Shown here: positions 7,638-16,934 of the stretch, in pieces
How positions within the stretch are numbered: the stretch's first letter is position 1
How the letters are laid out: every line of letters starts with the position of its first letter
NCBI RefSeq assembly: GCF_035610345.1
Contig: NZ_CP141213.1
Span: 1,756,430 to 1,820,429 of the forward strand
Source of the DNA: Sinorhizobium meliloti
Lineage (GTDB): Bacteria; Pseudomonadota; Alphaproteobacteria; Rhizobiales; Rhizobiaceae
Direction of reading: 5' to 3'
DNA: 64,000 nt
Notes under the pieces: generated by a model
The model's database searches: none
What the model was told of the DNA's origin: nothing
What the model saw: only the letters and a program-made list of their open reading frames with translations
Program-made: the position numbers and the translations under genes

Positions 7638-9392
7638 ATGCCTCACACACCACTTATTGCCACCCTCGTTGCCGGCCTTGGGCTGGCCTTCATTTTCGGC
7701 ACTGTGGCAAATCGACTTCACCTATCGCCGCTGGTTGGCTACCTCTTGGCAGGTGTTTTGATCGGCCCGTTTACGCCTGGCTTTGTTGCAGATCAATCGC
7801 TGGCGCGCCAACTCGCCGAGCTTGGTGTTATCCTGCTGATGTTTGGCATAGGGCTACATTTCTCCATCCACGACTTACTTTCCGTGCGGACTATCGCGCT
7901 TCCTGGGGCTCTCGGCCAAATGGCTCTGGTGACAACGCTCGGGTTCATCGTGGCGCAAGCGATCGGATGGCCAATTGCAGCCGGCGTGGTGTTCGGGTTG
8001 GCACTCTCGGTTGCAAGCACGGTCGTGGTACTAAGGGCCCTCCAGGAAAAGCGACAACTCGAAACCGATGGAGGGCGTATTGCCGTCGGGTGGCTGGTCG
8101 TCGAAGACGTCGCCATGATCCTCGCCCTCGTATTATTGCCGGCCTTCGCTGGCAGTCTTGGCGGCAGCACAACTCGGCCGAGTTCAGGCGATGGCGGCCT
8201 CTTCACGTTTCTTGAGCCGCAAACTGTGTCCGGCGCGCTTGCACTTGCGTTGACCAAGTTGACTGCCTTTTTTGCTGCGATGGCTATCTTCGGCCGGCGC
8301 GTCATTCCGTGGGTACTGCACTATGTTGCTCACACCGGTTCTCGAGAGCTTTTCCGTCTGGCGGTACTGGCGATTGCCCTGGGAGTCGCTTTCGGAGCAG
8401 CTGAACTGTTCGGTGTCTCCTTCGCTCTTGGCGCATTTTTCGCGGGAATGATCCTCGCGGAATCACAGTTGAGCCAAAGGGCCGCTCAGGAAACGCTGCC
8501 GCTCCGCGACGCATTTGCCGTGCTCTTCTTTGTCTCGGTAGGCATGTTGTTCAACCCCATGATTCTGGTGGAGCAGCCGCTGCTCGTCGGAGCAACATTC
8601 CTGATCATCGTGATTGGCAATGCTACAGCCGCGTCCGCGATCGCCATCATGTTCGGCTATTCCCTGCCTGTAGCTCTGACACTCGGCCTCAGCCTCGCAC
8701 AGATCGGCGAGTTCTCCTTCATACTTGCGGCGCTGGGAGTTGAACTCAAGCTTCTTCCGGAGGCAGGACGGGACCTGGTGCTTGCCGGAGCGATCCTGTC
8801 CATTCTCATCAACCCTCTTCTATTCGCCGGATTCGGTCGCCTAACGCCACGGCTCAAGCAACGCGAGCCGGTCGGCGCCGTACAAGAAGACCGCAAAACA
8901 GACACACCCGAGCTCACGGGTACCCGTCTCACCCACCATGCTGTCCTTGTCGGCTATGGGCGGGTTGGGAGCCTGGTTGCAGAGACGTTGCAAAAAGCAC
9001 GGTTGCCTTACCTGATAATTGAGGAGCGGCAAGCGGTTGCCGATCAACTTCGGGCGCTTGGCGCCGAAGTCATTATTGGGAATGCCGCTCAGCCCGGATT
9101 ACTTGAGGCGGCCAACGTTGGCGCAGCCAAATGGTTGATCAGCGCCATTCCAAGTCCGTTCGAAAGTGGCAACCTCATCGAGCGCGCCCGCACAGTGAAT
9201 CCGACACTCGAGATCATCGCCCGCGCGCATTCCGACGCTGAGGTCGATTACCTGACAAGGTTGGGAGCGAACCTCATCATCATGGGCGAGCGGGAGATCG
9301 CGCGGAGCATCTCGGAACATATTTTGAGCCGCATTGATGTATCCGCAGCTCCCAATCCTAACGAAGGCCAAACAGGCCGCATATCAGAATAA
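7638..9392 (+). CDS. ybaL: CPA2 cation:proton antiporter with RCK/TrkA-N domain (YbaL/Kef type)
   Basis: Inner-membrane monovalent cation (probably K+) / H+ antiporter. Residues 1-390 form about 12 transmembrane segments; GYLLAGVLIGPFTPGF and GVILLMFGIGLHFS are typical Kef/YbaL segments. Residues ~425-545 form a TrkA-N nucleotide-binding domain with the Rossmann motif HAVLVGYGRVGSLVAETL, which gates transport in response to nucleotides. At 584 residues it matches full-length YbaL. It appears monocistronic. No KefF/KefG-type ancillary flavoprotein is adjacent, which fits YbaL better than KefB/C. Confidence 0.88.
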   Translation: MPHTPLIATLVAGLGLAFIFGTVANRLHLSPLVGYLLAGVLIGPFTPGFVADQSLARQLAELGVILLMFGIGLHFSIHDLLSVRTIALPGALGQMALVTTLGFIVAQAIGWPIAAGVVFGLALSVASTVVVLRALQEKRQLETDGGRIAVGWLVVEDVAMILALVLLPAFAGSLGGSTTRPSSGDGGLFTFLEPQTVSGALALALTKLTAFFAAMAIFGRRVIPWVLHYVAHTGSRELFRLAVLAIALGVAFGAAELFGVSFALGAFFAGMILAESQLSQRAAQETLPLRDAFAVLFFVSVGMLFNPMILVEQPLLVGATFLIIVIGNATAASAIAIMFGYSLPVALTLGLSLAQIGEFSFILAALGVELKLLPEAGRDLVLAGAILSILINPLLFAGFGRLTPRLKQREPVGAVQEDRKTDTPELTGTRLTHHAVLVGYGRVGSLVAETLQKARLPYLIIEERQAVADQLRALGAEVIIGNAAQPGLLEAANVGAAKWLISAIPSPFESGNLIERARTVNPTLEIIARAHSDAEVDYLTRLGANLIIMGEREIARSISEHILSRIDVSAAPNPNEGQTGRISE

Positions 9393-9651
9393 GCTTGCGC
9401 TGAACTTCGGACCGGTCCCTCGCCTTAATGTGAGCAGAACTTGAGACCCCGCCATTCAACTTCTGGCGCAGTTGAAGGGAGCGGCGGAAAGCATGTGGCA
9501 AGCTGTCTTCTGAACGCCGTGCCGCCGAAATTCGCAGGAGACTGGTGTTCTATAACGTCCCGGACGCAGAATCCTGGAAGGGTCGCTATGGTCGCTTGGT
9601 CGGAGAAACCGGACTATCCCACCTCGAAGAGGCAGACCGCGCCGATCTGGA
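9393..9651. other. Non-coding or decayed stretch
   Basis: One plus-strand frame reads RRAAEIRRRLVFYNVPDAES and may be a relic, but it has no recognisable family. Nothing firm seen. Confidence 0.35.
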
Positions 9652-9822
9652 TTGGAGGTCGAGGCAGCGCTCGCATGGCACGATGGAGATCCGCGGCCAA
9701 CGATCGTCACACCGTTGCTCGACTGCAAGCATCTGCGCGAACAGCTTGCGATCGCCGAGCAGTTCATGAGTGTGGGGATCTCGCGCGGGTGGTCGCCACG
9801 GTTTCAGAGGCCGGAGGAGTGA
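9652..9822 (+). CDS. Possible small protein, 56 residues
   Basis: A short frame starting at TTG encodes EVEAALAWHDGDPRPTIVTP then DCKHLREQLAIAEQFMSVGI and ends RGWSPRFQRPEE. The composition is protein-like (acidic N-terminal helix, LREQLAIAE helix, basic/aromatic tail), and I have an impression of short rhizobial proteins with an HLREQL..A..MS.G..RGW pattern. No clear ribosome-binding site is visible, so it may also be a 3' remnant of a larger gene. Confidence 0.4.
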   Translation: MEVEAALAWHDGDPRPTIVTPLLDCKHLREQLAIAEQFMSVGISRGWSPRFQRPEE

Positions 9823-10432
9823 CCCAGCCAAATGTGGACGCTTGTTCTCCCGTCCGACCGGACGGACTCTCCATTGCCAGATTCGACGAGCAATTCCCTT
9901 TGGTATGTTATGTGATCCTTTGGTGAATATTCAGGAACGTTTTCGACGAGGCAATGCGCCATCTGCGCGTCGGCAAGGTCGTCGTCGATCGGCGGTCGCG
10001 CACCCGCATGGCATGGGGGCGCAAAGACTGCAGCGTGCCGCTCTGGTCCCGACTGCCAGACTGATCCGAAATTGGAAGCGCCGGTTGGACTGCGCGGCGA
10101 GCAGAACTTCCTGTTTCCGCACCGGGGCGGAACGCTATGGATTCTGAACAAGAGCTGAGCCTGGCTCCGCTATCGCTCGGAATTTGCCAACGACCGCGCC
10201 TCATAGCGAGCACGCATGCTGGCGCGCAAGCGCTTGCACCGTCTTGCGAGCTCCTGCACAATGCCACACGTGCCCAAGTGGCGTTACTGGGGCAGTAAAG
10301 CGAGCGCAGATGACCGTCATAAATAGGTGCGTCTTGAAGACTGGGCCCCATGTCTGCTGTTTTGCCTCCATCGTGTAAATAGGATACCGATGACCCTTGA
10401 GGGTCTGCGCGCACCGAGAGGGAAGCGAGAAG
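9823..10432. other. Intergenic stretch, possible gene debris
   Basis: About 600 bp before the histidine kinase. A plus-strand frame around 9935-10045 reads FDEAMRHLRVGKVVVDRRSR, which looks like protein but has no identifiable family and stops early. The last ~50 bp hold the kinase leader. Confidence 0.35.
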
Positions 10433-11629
10433 ATGGAAGCGGTGAAGGTGCCCACGCCCGACGTTTCGGCGGTTTACACGGTCGACCTGAGTGAGCGGCC
10501 AGTGCCACGCGGCGATGCCGCGCAGGAGAAGGCCGCACTTCTTCAGCTCGCCGGACGCATGCACGATGCGCCTGGAGAAATGCTCCCAAAATTCGTCGAA
10601 CTCGCCATGGAGCTGACAGGCGCGATTTCCGCGGGTGTCAGCCTGCTCGAACAGACAGAGTCGTTCCCGGTGTTCCGCTGGCATAATCTGAAGGGAATTC
10701 TGTCGCCGTTCAACGGGGCGACTACTCCCCGCGATTACTCGCCGTGTGGTATTACGCTCGACCGCAGCGCACCAACACTGGCGATCCATCCGGAACGCGT
10801 CTATAACTGGATACCAGCGGGCTTGTCGCTGCCAGAGGTTTTGCTCGTTCCCCTATATATGGGACGGACGGAGCCACTCGGGACCCTTTGGGTCGTCGCC
10901 AACAGGATCGGGTATTTCCACTGCGGTCACGGAGCCACGCTGCAGGAGCTTGCCGATTTCATCGGTATAGCACTGAAGGTGGCCCGATCCGAACAGGAAC
11001 TCCAGCAGGCGCTTGAACAGCAGGAACTGCTCACCAGAGAGATGAGCCACAGGCTCAAAAACCTTTTCGCCATCGTAGACGGCATAATCCGCATTAGCGC
11101 CCGAAGCACGGACAGCAAGGATGATTTAGTCGCGCTGTTGTCTGGCAGGTTGCATGCGCTCGCCGCTGCACATTCCTTGGTGAAGCCATCTTTTAGCGAC
11201 GTCCAAGGGGCGGCCTCCAATCTTGCGGACCTAATGGGCATCGTCATCGAGCCCCACAAGCCTGCGGCCATTCCCGGCAAGAGCGGGTTCTCTCTTGAAG
11301 GCCCTACCATTCTATGCGGCGAGCAATCGGTCAACGGACTTGCCCTAGTCTTCCATGAGCTGGCGACCAATGCGGCCAAATACGGGGCGCTGTGCGGCGA
11401 CAATGGCAGGGTGGACATTGTCTGGCAGATCAACGGCGACGACCTGAGCATCACTTGGAATGAAGAGGGGGAGAGAGAAATATCCTCCCCTCCTGCTTCC
11501 AAGGGCTTCGGCAGCACGTTGGTGGAGGCGACTGTGATCCGCCAATTCGGCGGTACCCTCAACTATGACTGGCGACCGACCGGTTTATCAGTGAACATCA
11601 TCTTGCCATTGTCCCGTCTGGCACAATAG
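10433..11629 (+). CDS. GAF-domain HWE-family sensor histidine kinase
   Basis: Cytoplasmic histidine kinase of about 398 residues. A GAF sensor domain spans roughly residues 35-190. The phosphoacceptor box EMSHRLKNLFAIVDGI follows near residue 205, and the ATPase domain has the N-box HELATNAAKYGAL near residue 305 and ITWNEEG, the W-x-E signature that defines HWE kinases. No transmembrane segment is seen. ATG at 10433 was chosen over an upstream frame start because GAGAGGGAAG precedes it. No response regulator lies adjacent; HWE kinases often signal to distant single-domain regulators in the general stress response. Confidence 0.87.
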   Translation: MEAVKVPTPDVSAVYTVDLSERPVPRGDAAQEKAALLQLAGRMHDAPGEMLPKFVELAMELTGAISAGVSLLEQTESFPVFRWHNLKGILSPFNGATTPRDYSPCGITLDRSAPTLAIHPERVYNWIPAGLSLPEVLLVPLYMGRTEPLGTLWVVANRIGYFHCGHGATLQELADFIGIALKVARSEQELQQALEQQELLTREMSHRLKNLFAIVDGIIRISARSTDSKDDLVALLSGRLHALAAAHSLVKPSFSDVQGAASNLADLMGIVIEPHKPAAIPGKSGFSLEGPTILCGEQSVNGLALVFHELATNAAKYGALCGDNGRVDIVWQINGDDLSITWNEEGEREISSPPASKGFGSTLVEATVIRQFGGTLNYDWRPTGLSVNIILPLSRLAQ

Positions 11630-11689
11630 CACCGTCCGGCTACCCTCGAAAATTAAGCTGACATCCGCGTATGTGAGCTCTCATGCTGC

Positions 11690-11867
11690 AAGAGCGCGCG
11701 CCACAGTTCTGGTCAAGAGAGCTGTTACAGAGGACTTCATCATCTGCCTGGAGGCGGAGGGAAATTCCAATCTCTGAAGCGGCACTTGCGGCCAAATACG
11801 GCCTTAGGCCGACGAATATCAGGAAAAATGGAGCTATCAGCCGGCTTCCCTTAACCGCTCGCAGTTA
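11690..11867 (+). pseudogene. MucR/Ros-family fragment, frameshifted
   Basis: AVTEDFIICLE matches the start of the MucR zinc-finger domain and resembles the intact gene at 5608. The following DNA encodes the equivalents of FKSLKRHL and YREKW only after frame changes, and the N-terminal domain is absent. It is a dead fragment. Confidence 0.7.
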
Positions 11868-12093
11868 GGCACGGCAGCGACCAGAATGCCTTCCAAGCAA
11901 GAGATGAGAATCACTCCAACCCTCGTTTTCGAGTCGGCTGGGGCGATCACGAACCCGCGACTTTTTCGGTCGGAAGTTCTTCCAGTGGATTACGCCCATT
12001 CTTGCGGAACAGTGGTAGCCGCTGACACCTGATGGTGAGCACTCGCCAGGCCCTCTCCGTTCCAGCGCGGGGAGCCAAACGCGTTTCCGACCG

Positions 12094-12121
12094 CCGATCT
12101 CCCGCAGCTGCGGGAGATCGG
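12094..12121. terminator. Perfect 28-bp palindrome, possible terminator
   Basis: CCGATCTCCCGCAG (12094-12107) is followed without a loop by its exact reverse complement CTGCGGGAGATCGG (12108-12121). It begins 9 bp beyond the stop of the minus-strand membrane-protein gene, so it may end that transcript, although no T-tract follows. A regulator or recombinase site is the alternative. Confidence 0.45.
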
Positions 12122-12130
12122 GGCTACTTA

Positions 12131-13042
12131 CTAGCCGGCCCGACGCGTGGCGCCAGTCGTGACCAGAGTACGTGGCGTTCCAAACGCACCACCGAACCAA
12201 GCTGCGACCGCGCCAACAACGAGGGAGAAGAAGCCCAAGATGGCCCCGCTAGAAACTGCGGTGGCGGCAGTATCGGCGGCTTCGGTCGCCTGTTGTTTGG
12301 CGCGTTCGATCGAGGCCTTGTAGCTCTCTTCGTATTGTTGAACCTGCGCGCGTGCCTGGTCCACCGGAATGTTCTGTGCCTTTGCAATGGCATCAGCAGC
12401 ACGATTTCGTGCTTCTTCCGCGGTCGCCTCGTCGCCGGTGACTGCTGCCTGCACAGCGGCGACTGCTGCGTCGCGGAGTGCTGCCGGATCGTTTCCCCCC
12501 GTCGCACTTCTTACCTGCCGCTCGATGTCGGCCATTGGATCCGCGGACGTGGCGATTGCCGGTGCGGCGGCAGAGGTGACTGTGGCGGCAGTCTTGCCGA
12601 CGCCCCCGATGATGCTACTCAGACCGCTGAAGGCGCCACCCACCAACGCGCCGACGGAGGTCGTAAGGAGATAAAGAACGATCAATGTCGTGACGGCCCA
12701 ACTCGTCAGCCCATGGTAACTTCCCGTCGTTTTGCTGGGGCGGCCGGAAACCCTGCTGGCGATATATCCGCCGACGAAGGCCGCAACTATGCCAGAGACG
12801 ACGAACCAGAGACCGCCGGCAATCGAAAAAGTGCTTGGGTTTGGGTTGTCGTTCGTTGTCGGATCGATCACGGCGGCTCCGATGCCGACGCCCAAGAGGT
12901 TCAGCAGAAATTGGACCGCAAGCGCGAGCGCGACACCCGCAAGCACCGCTCCCCATGAGATTTCGTTGATGACGGTATTTGCCGAGAGATCAGGCGCGTA
13001 AACGGTCTCGCGGGTTTGATGAACGGCGACAGGATCGCTCAT
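12131..13042 (-). CDS. PhnA-like / YrzE-type membrane protein
   Basis: About 303 residues. The N-terminal part carries membrane segments near residues 22-60, 75-100, 110-140 with glycine-rich GxxxG-type helices (ISWGAVLAGVALALAVQFLL; GGLWFVVSGIVAAFVGGYIA). A central Ala-rich soluble region (~150-260) is strongly helical (AAVAAVQAAVTGDEATAEEA), and a last membrane segment follows near residue 280. Such proteins are often labelled PhnA-like in rhizobia, but nothing ties it to phosphonate use. The start at ATG 13042 was chosen over an upstream frame because MSDPVAV is the more usual N-terminus. Function unknown. Confidence 0.7.
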   Translation of the reverse strand: MSDPVAVHQTRETVYAPDLSANTVINEISWGAVLAGVALALAVQFLLNLLGVGIGAAVIDPTTNDNPNPSTFSIAGGLWFVVSGIVAAFVGGYIASRVSGRPSKTTGSYHGLTSWAVTTLIVLYLLTTSVGALVGGAFSGLSSIIGGVGKTAATVTSAAAPAIATSADPMADIERQVRSATGGNDPAALRDAAVAAVQAAVTGDEATAEEARNRAADAIAKAQNIPVDQARAQVQQYEESYKASIERAKQQATEAADTAATAVSSGAILGFFSLVVGAVAAWFGGAFGTPRTLVTTGATRRAG

Positions 13043-13659
13043 GATGGTGTTCCTCCCTTTATGCAACTTGTCTAAACTAAGTCCCTGCAAAAGAGTTCCT
13101 TGGCCGCGGTGGTGGGCAAGCTCACCTAGATCGATCCGGGGAGCAGACTGCTATGCCAAACACCGTCCATCGTCGGCCCTCTCCCTGATCCCCTCAATCG
13201 AGGGATGCCTCAACTTCCGCTCATCGGTCCCACGCCCGATACTCGCCCCCACTGAAATGATCATCGAGGAAGGGCTCCGCCGTAGTTGCGAAGCCGCTGA
13301 GCTCCTCACCAAGAGGTTTGTTTTTGTGTCAGTCTGGGCCTGCGCGAAGGACCTGCTCCGCAAGATCGGGGTTTTCCCGGGTGGGCACCTGCTACATTCT
13401 TGCAGGGCGTTCTCGCTGCAGCGATGACGATGTGGCTACGTTGCTAGAAAATTGGACACAGTCTCTACCAGTTTTGCTGGGGAACGGCTTTTCTAGCATA
13501 ATGCCGTTCGGGACACTTCTGGACGCCCGAGCCTAGAAAGCCGTGTCCCGGCGACACGCGCGTCCCCCTAACCGGCAGGTGAATCCAGCACTGCTGAACG
13601 CATCTTCAATTTCCACCAGCATCAGCGTTTCGTCGCCGGCAAGCTGCGCAGCTCTCCCG
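13043..13659. other. Intergenic stretch at the edge of the accessory region
   Basis: About 600 bp before the catabolic block. Open frames here have no recognisable domains or good start signals. Nothing supportable seen. Confidence 0.5.
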
Positions 13660-14805
13660 TCATGATGTCGAGACGGCTTCCGCGCCGAGAGTCTTGAGCT
13701 GCTCGATGGAGGCAATCCCCATCAATGCAAGGCTGATCGCAATCTCCCGCTCGAGGATGGCGATCACCTCGGCCACGCCCGCCTGCCCGGCGGCCGAGAG
13801 GCCATAGGTATAAGCTCGGCCAAGCATCACGCCGTCTGCGCCGAGTGCGATCGCCTTGATGACGTCCGCGCCCCGGAGGATGCCGCCGTCAAGCATAAGG
13901 CAGAAGTCGGTTCCCACGGCGGCGCGAATGCTCGGCAGGGCGCGGATCGTGCTCGGGGCACCGTCGAGTTGACGTCCGCCGTGGTTGGAAATCACCACCC
14001 CATCGCAACCGAGATCGCGAGCGCGCACGGCATCCGCGGGCGTGAGAACGCCTTTAATTACGAGCTTGCCCGTCCAGCGTTCGCGTAGCGAGGCGATGTC
14101 CCTCCACGACAGCGTCTTGTCAATTCGGCGCGAGAGATTGGCCGCCTGCTCAAGCGCGCCGCGACCGAATTCCGGCCGGTGCTCGATAGCCCTGACCGAC
14201 GGCATGCCGGCAAGGGCCACCTGTGCGAGCCAGCGCGGCTTCAGCGCGAGACGGGCGAAGAGATCCGGCGTCACCCGCGTCAACGATCGGAAGCCGTTTC
14301 GCACATCCCGTTCGCGAATGCCCGTAATGGCTGTGTCCACCGTTACGAACAGGGTATCGACGCCGGCCTGTTCTGCCGCTTGGAGCAATTCCTCGCATAG
14401 CGAGCGATCCTCCAGCACATAGAGCTGGAAATGCAGCGGCCCTTCCGTGACGGTGCGAAGGTCGGCTAGTGAAGCGATGGAAAAGGTTGAAAGGCAGAAG
14501 GGGATGCCCGCGGCATGCGCCGCCTGCACGGCCTTGACCTCGCCCTTGCCGGCATAAAGACCGAGGAAGCCGACCGGCCCGAGCATGAACGGCAGGGGAT
14601 GACGTTTCCCGAGATAAGCCGTGGAAAGGTCCTGCGGCTGCGGCTCGACTAGCACGTTCTGGCGCAGGGTTATGCGGGAGAAGTCCGAGCGATTCGCCCG
14701 CATCGTCTCCTCCTCGAAGGAGCCGCCGTCTATATAGTCGAAGAAGATCTTCGGCAGCCGCCGTCGGGCGAGATCGCGAAAGTCGTGGATGTTGACCAGC
14801 GCCAT
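13660..14805 (-). CDS. FMN-dependent alpha-hydroxyacid dehydrogenase (LldD/lactate oxidase type)
   Basis: Cytosolic or membrane-associated flavoenzyme oxidising a 2-hydroxyacid to the 2-oxoacid. The 381-residue length is normal. FDYIDGGSFEEETM at residue ~22 and MLGPVGFLGLYAGKG are FMN-binding blocks; LVIKGVLTPADAVRA carries the catalytic-site lysine strand; VISNHGGRQLDGAPS near residue 275 contains the catalytic His and substrate-binding Arg; GADGVMLGRAYTYGL is the phosphate-binding end. It is the last gene of the minus-strand catabolic operon, one nucleotide after the kinase stop, so its natural substrate is more likely a pathway hydroxyacid than lactate. Confidence 0.85.
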   Translation of the reverse strand: MALVNIHDFRDLARRRLPKIFFDYIDGGSFEEETMRANRSDFSRITLRQNVLVEPQPQDLSTAYLGKRHPLPFMLGPVGFLGLYAGKGEVKAVQAAHAAGIPFCLSTFSIASLADLRTVTEGPLHFQLYVLEDRSLCEELLQAAEQAGVDTLFVTVDTAITGIRERDVRNGFRSLTRVTPDLFARLALKPRWLAQVALAGMPSVRAIEHRPEFGRGALEQAANLSRRIDKTLSWRDIASLRERWTGKLVIKGVLTPADAVRARDLGCDGVVISNHGGRQLDGAPSTIRALPSIRAAVGTDFCLMLDGGILRGADVIKAIALGADGVMLGRAYTYGLSAAGQAGVAEVIAILEREIAISLALMGIASIEQLKTLGAEAVSTS

Positions 14806-14806
14806 G

Positions 14807-16099
14807 TCAGCCGTTGTCCGGATCGATTGTGTCGATGAATCTTGAAATTAAATCGTCTCCCGCAGCCGGCTCGCTTCCGGCCATCACCGCGACGGAGAAG
14901 CCTATCAGGGAGGAAATCGCGTTATGAGTCGTTGCGCCGGCCCGCAGGTTCATCACCAGCGTCGGGCAGAGGAAAAGGCCAAGCCGGATGACCCGACGCC
15001 AGTCGGCCGGAAGCATGCCCCGCGCCTTCAGTTCGTGGAGCAGTGGACGCCATACTGCCTCTGCCTTTACGTCGAGAAGCGCCCGCCTGGCGGGACTTGG
15101 CATGAAGTCGGTCGTGACGCGGAGCAGACTACCATCGAGCATTACGCTTGCCGTGTAGTGCTCAGCCGCCATGGCAGGATCGTAGAGCCACAGCGGATGA
15201 GCGAGGGTGTTATGAAAGGTCGTCTTCACTTCGGCGAGCAATGTCGGGATGTTCTCGCCGGCAAAGGCGGGATCGAAAAAAGACAAGCGTGCCCTGTCAT
15301 CGCGCTCCTCGTACCAGACATTCGCGTTGTGGGCATCGCCATGCGCGACCACTCCCCCGGCATCGGTCAGCCGCGAGGGGTTCAGCCGCTCATGCGCGGC
15401 ATCGAAGAGAGCACCGAGGCTGTCGCGGTATTCGATGCCGTTCACCACAAAACGGCAGTGCGAAAGCGTCTCCCAATCGATCGTCAGGTTTGGAAAGGTA
15501 AAGTCCTTGTCGACATAGAAGCTCGCCATTCGCCCGCCCGGATAGGTACCTGCCGAAGGGTCGATGAGCCGTTCGTAAAAAAGCCGGTGGATCGGCTCGG
15601 CCGCAACCTCCCCCGCATTCACCGGATGCAGCGTATCGAGATAGACCTGAAGCACGGCTTCGCTCAGCCTGCGTTCGGCCTCAACAGCCCTTTCCCTCGC
15701 GGCAGCATCGTCATTCAGATCCAGCGCTCGCAGCACATCGGAAAAGCGCGGATCAGTGCGTCGGCGATAGACGAGGATCTGTTCGCCCGGAAGAGTCGAT
15801 ATCAGCAATGGCTGATCTACGGGAAGTCCGGCGCGGGCCAGGATGTCGGCGCGGTAATATTCGCCGCTCATGGCCTCCTCGCCTTCTTCCTGATGGAACT
15901 TGAAAAAGAACGCGCCATCTTCGGTATCGAAGAATCCATTGAGGGAATTGAGGCTATACTGGTCGTGATTGATCGCGACGTTCTTTGCCTCGATCCCGAA
16001 AAGGTCGCGCAGCAGCTCGGCCAGCAACTGTTCCGCCACGCCGTCTCCGGTTTTGGCGATCTTCCTAATTTGTGCGGTGCGGCTCGTGGCCTGGCTCAT
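14807..16099 (-). CDS. Phosphotransferase of the APH/choline-kinase fold
   Basis: ATP-dependent small-molecule kinase, about 430 residues. The catalytic loop VAHGDAHNANVWYEE (near residue 280) and the metal-binding motif LSFFDPAFAGEN (near residue 298) match the APH family (HGDxxxxN and D-x-(A/F)). The ATP-lobe piece AFFFKFHQEEGEE is near residue 70. The ATG at 16099 gives a normal N-terminus; a longer frame to 16192 overlaps the upstream regulator. The immediate junction with the hydroxyacid oxidase gene suggests a catabolic kinase acting on a hydroxylated or amino substrate, not antibiotic resistance. The substrate is unknown. Confidence 0.75.
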   Translation of the reverse strand: MSQATSRTAQIRKIAKTGDGVAEQLLAELLRDLFGIEAKNVAINHDQYSLNSLNGFFDTEDGAFFFKFHQEEGEEAMSGEYYRADILARAGLPVDQPLLISTLPGEQILVYRRRTDPRFSDVLRALDLNDDAAARERAVEAERRLSEAVLQVYLDTLHPVNAGEVAAEPIHRLFYERLIDPSAGTYPGGRMASFYVDKDFTFPNLTIDWETLSHCRFVVNGIEYRDSLGALFDAAHERLNPSRLTDAGGVVAHGDAHNANVWYEERDDRARLSFFDPAFAGENIPTLLAEVKTTFHNTLAHPLWLYDPAMAAEHYTASVMLDGSLLRVTTDFMPSPARRALLDVKAEAVWRPLLHELKARGMLPADWRRVIRLGLFLCPTLVMNLRAGATTHNAISSLIGFSVAVMAGSEPAAGDDLISRFIDTIDPDNG

Positions 16100-16139
16100 A
16101 GCGTTCTTTCCGAATGGGTCTTTTGGATAGGAACGGCGG

Positions 16140-16871
16140 TCACTTGCCGCCGTGCAGATAGCGGCTGCCGAGCGAATAACGGCTGCCGACATAGGTGAAG
16201 GTATTCACAGTTGCGACGACCGGTCCTGTCCAGGTCTTGCGGTGCAGGACCAGGCAGCAGTCACCCGGGCGAATGTTCAGCAGACGAGCCTGGTCAGCAC
16301 TGGCCGGCAGAGCGCTGATGAGGTGCTCCACCTCGGTCAGCGGGGTTGCGTTCTGCAGGTAGTCATAAGTGGCGACTGCGGCAAAGTCCTGGTCGACATA
16401 GCCGGAAACGAGGGTGGGATTGACATAGCGCTCCTCGAGCTGGACCGGCAGGTCGTTTTCGAAATGAATGACTACGGAATGGTCGACGGGCTTCACCGCC
16501 TCAAACTCGAAGGCGATCAGAAGCTCTGGTTCCGGTCGTGCAATGCGCTCGAGCACGAACACCTCGGCGCGGTGCCGGCTACCGCGCGCTCTGATCTCGG
16601 CGATGATGTTGCTGATTTCGATCAACGTCGACTGGGGCCGCGGCGGAGCGACAAAGGTGCCGACGCCCTGAATGCGGCGCAGATGCCCCTCCGAAGTGAG
16701 CTCCCGCAGCGCCCGGTGAACGGTCATACGGGACACGCCGAGTGCCATAACGAGTTCGTTCTCGGACGGAAGCCGGCTGTTGCGCGCCCACTTGCCGCTG
16801 CCGATGTTGCCAAGGACGAAGTCCTTCACCTTGGCGTAGAGCGGCGATGCAGAATCTGAAAGCGTATTCAT
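16140..16871 (-). CDS. GntR-family regulator, HutC subfamily
   Basis: Ligand-responsive repressor. The winged HTH is at residues ~8-75 (LPSENELVMALGVSRMTVHR then GHLRRIQGVGTFV) and a UTRA effector domain follows to residue 243, the normal HutC length. HutC itself senses urocanate, but HutC-like proteins respond to many ligands. Location inside the catabolic operon, between alcohol dehydrogenase and kinase, makes it the likely local regulator. Candidate operators are the shared TGTCTATACATAT sites at 23506 and 24534. Confidence 0.85.
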   Translation of the reverse strand: MNTLSDSASPLYAKVKDFVLGNIGSGKWARNSRLPSENELVMALGVSRMTVHRALRELTSEGHLRRIQGVGTFVAPPRPQSTLIEISNIIAEIRARGSRHRAEVFVLERIARPEPELLIAFEFEAVKPVDHSVVIHFENDLPVQLEERYVNPTLVSGYVDQDFAAVATYDYLQNATPLTEVEHLISALPASADQARLLNIRPGDCCLVLHRKTWTGPVVATVNTFTYVGSRYSLGSRYLHGGK

Positions 16872-16934
16872 GGTTCACTGCCTCCACCGCCGCCTTAAAT
16901 GAGCCGGCACCCGGAATGACATGACGGACCGGAC

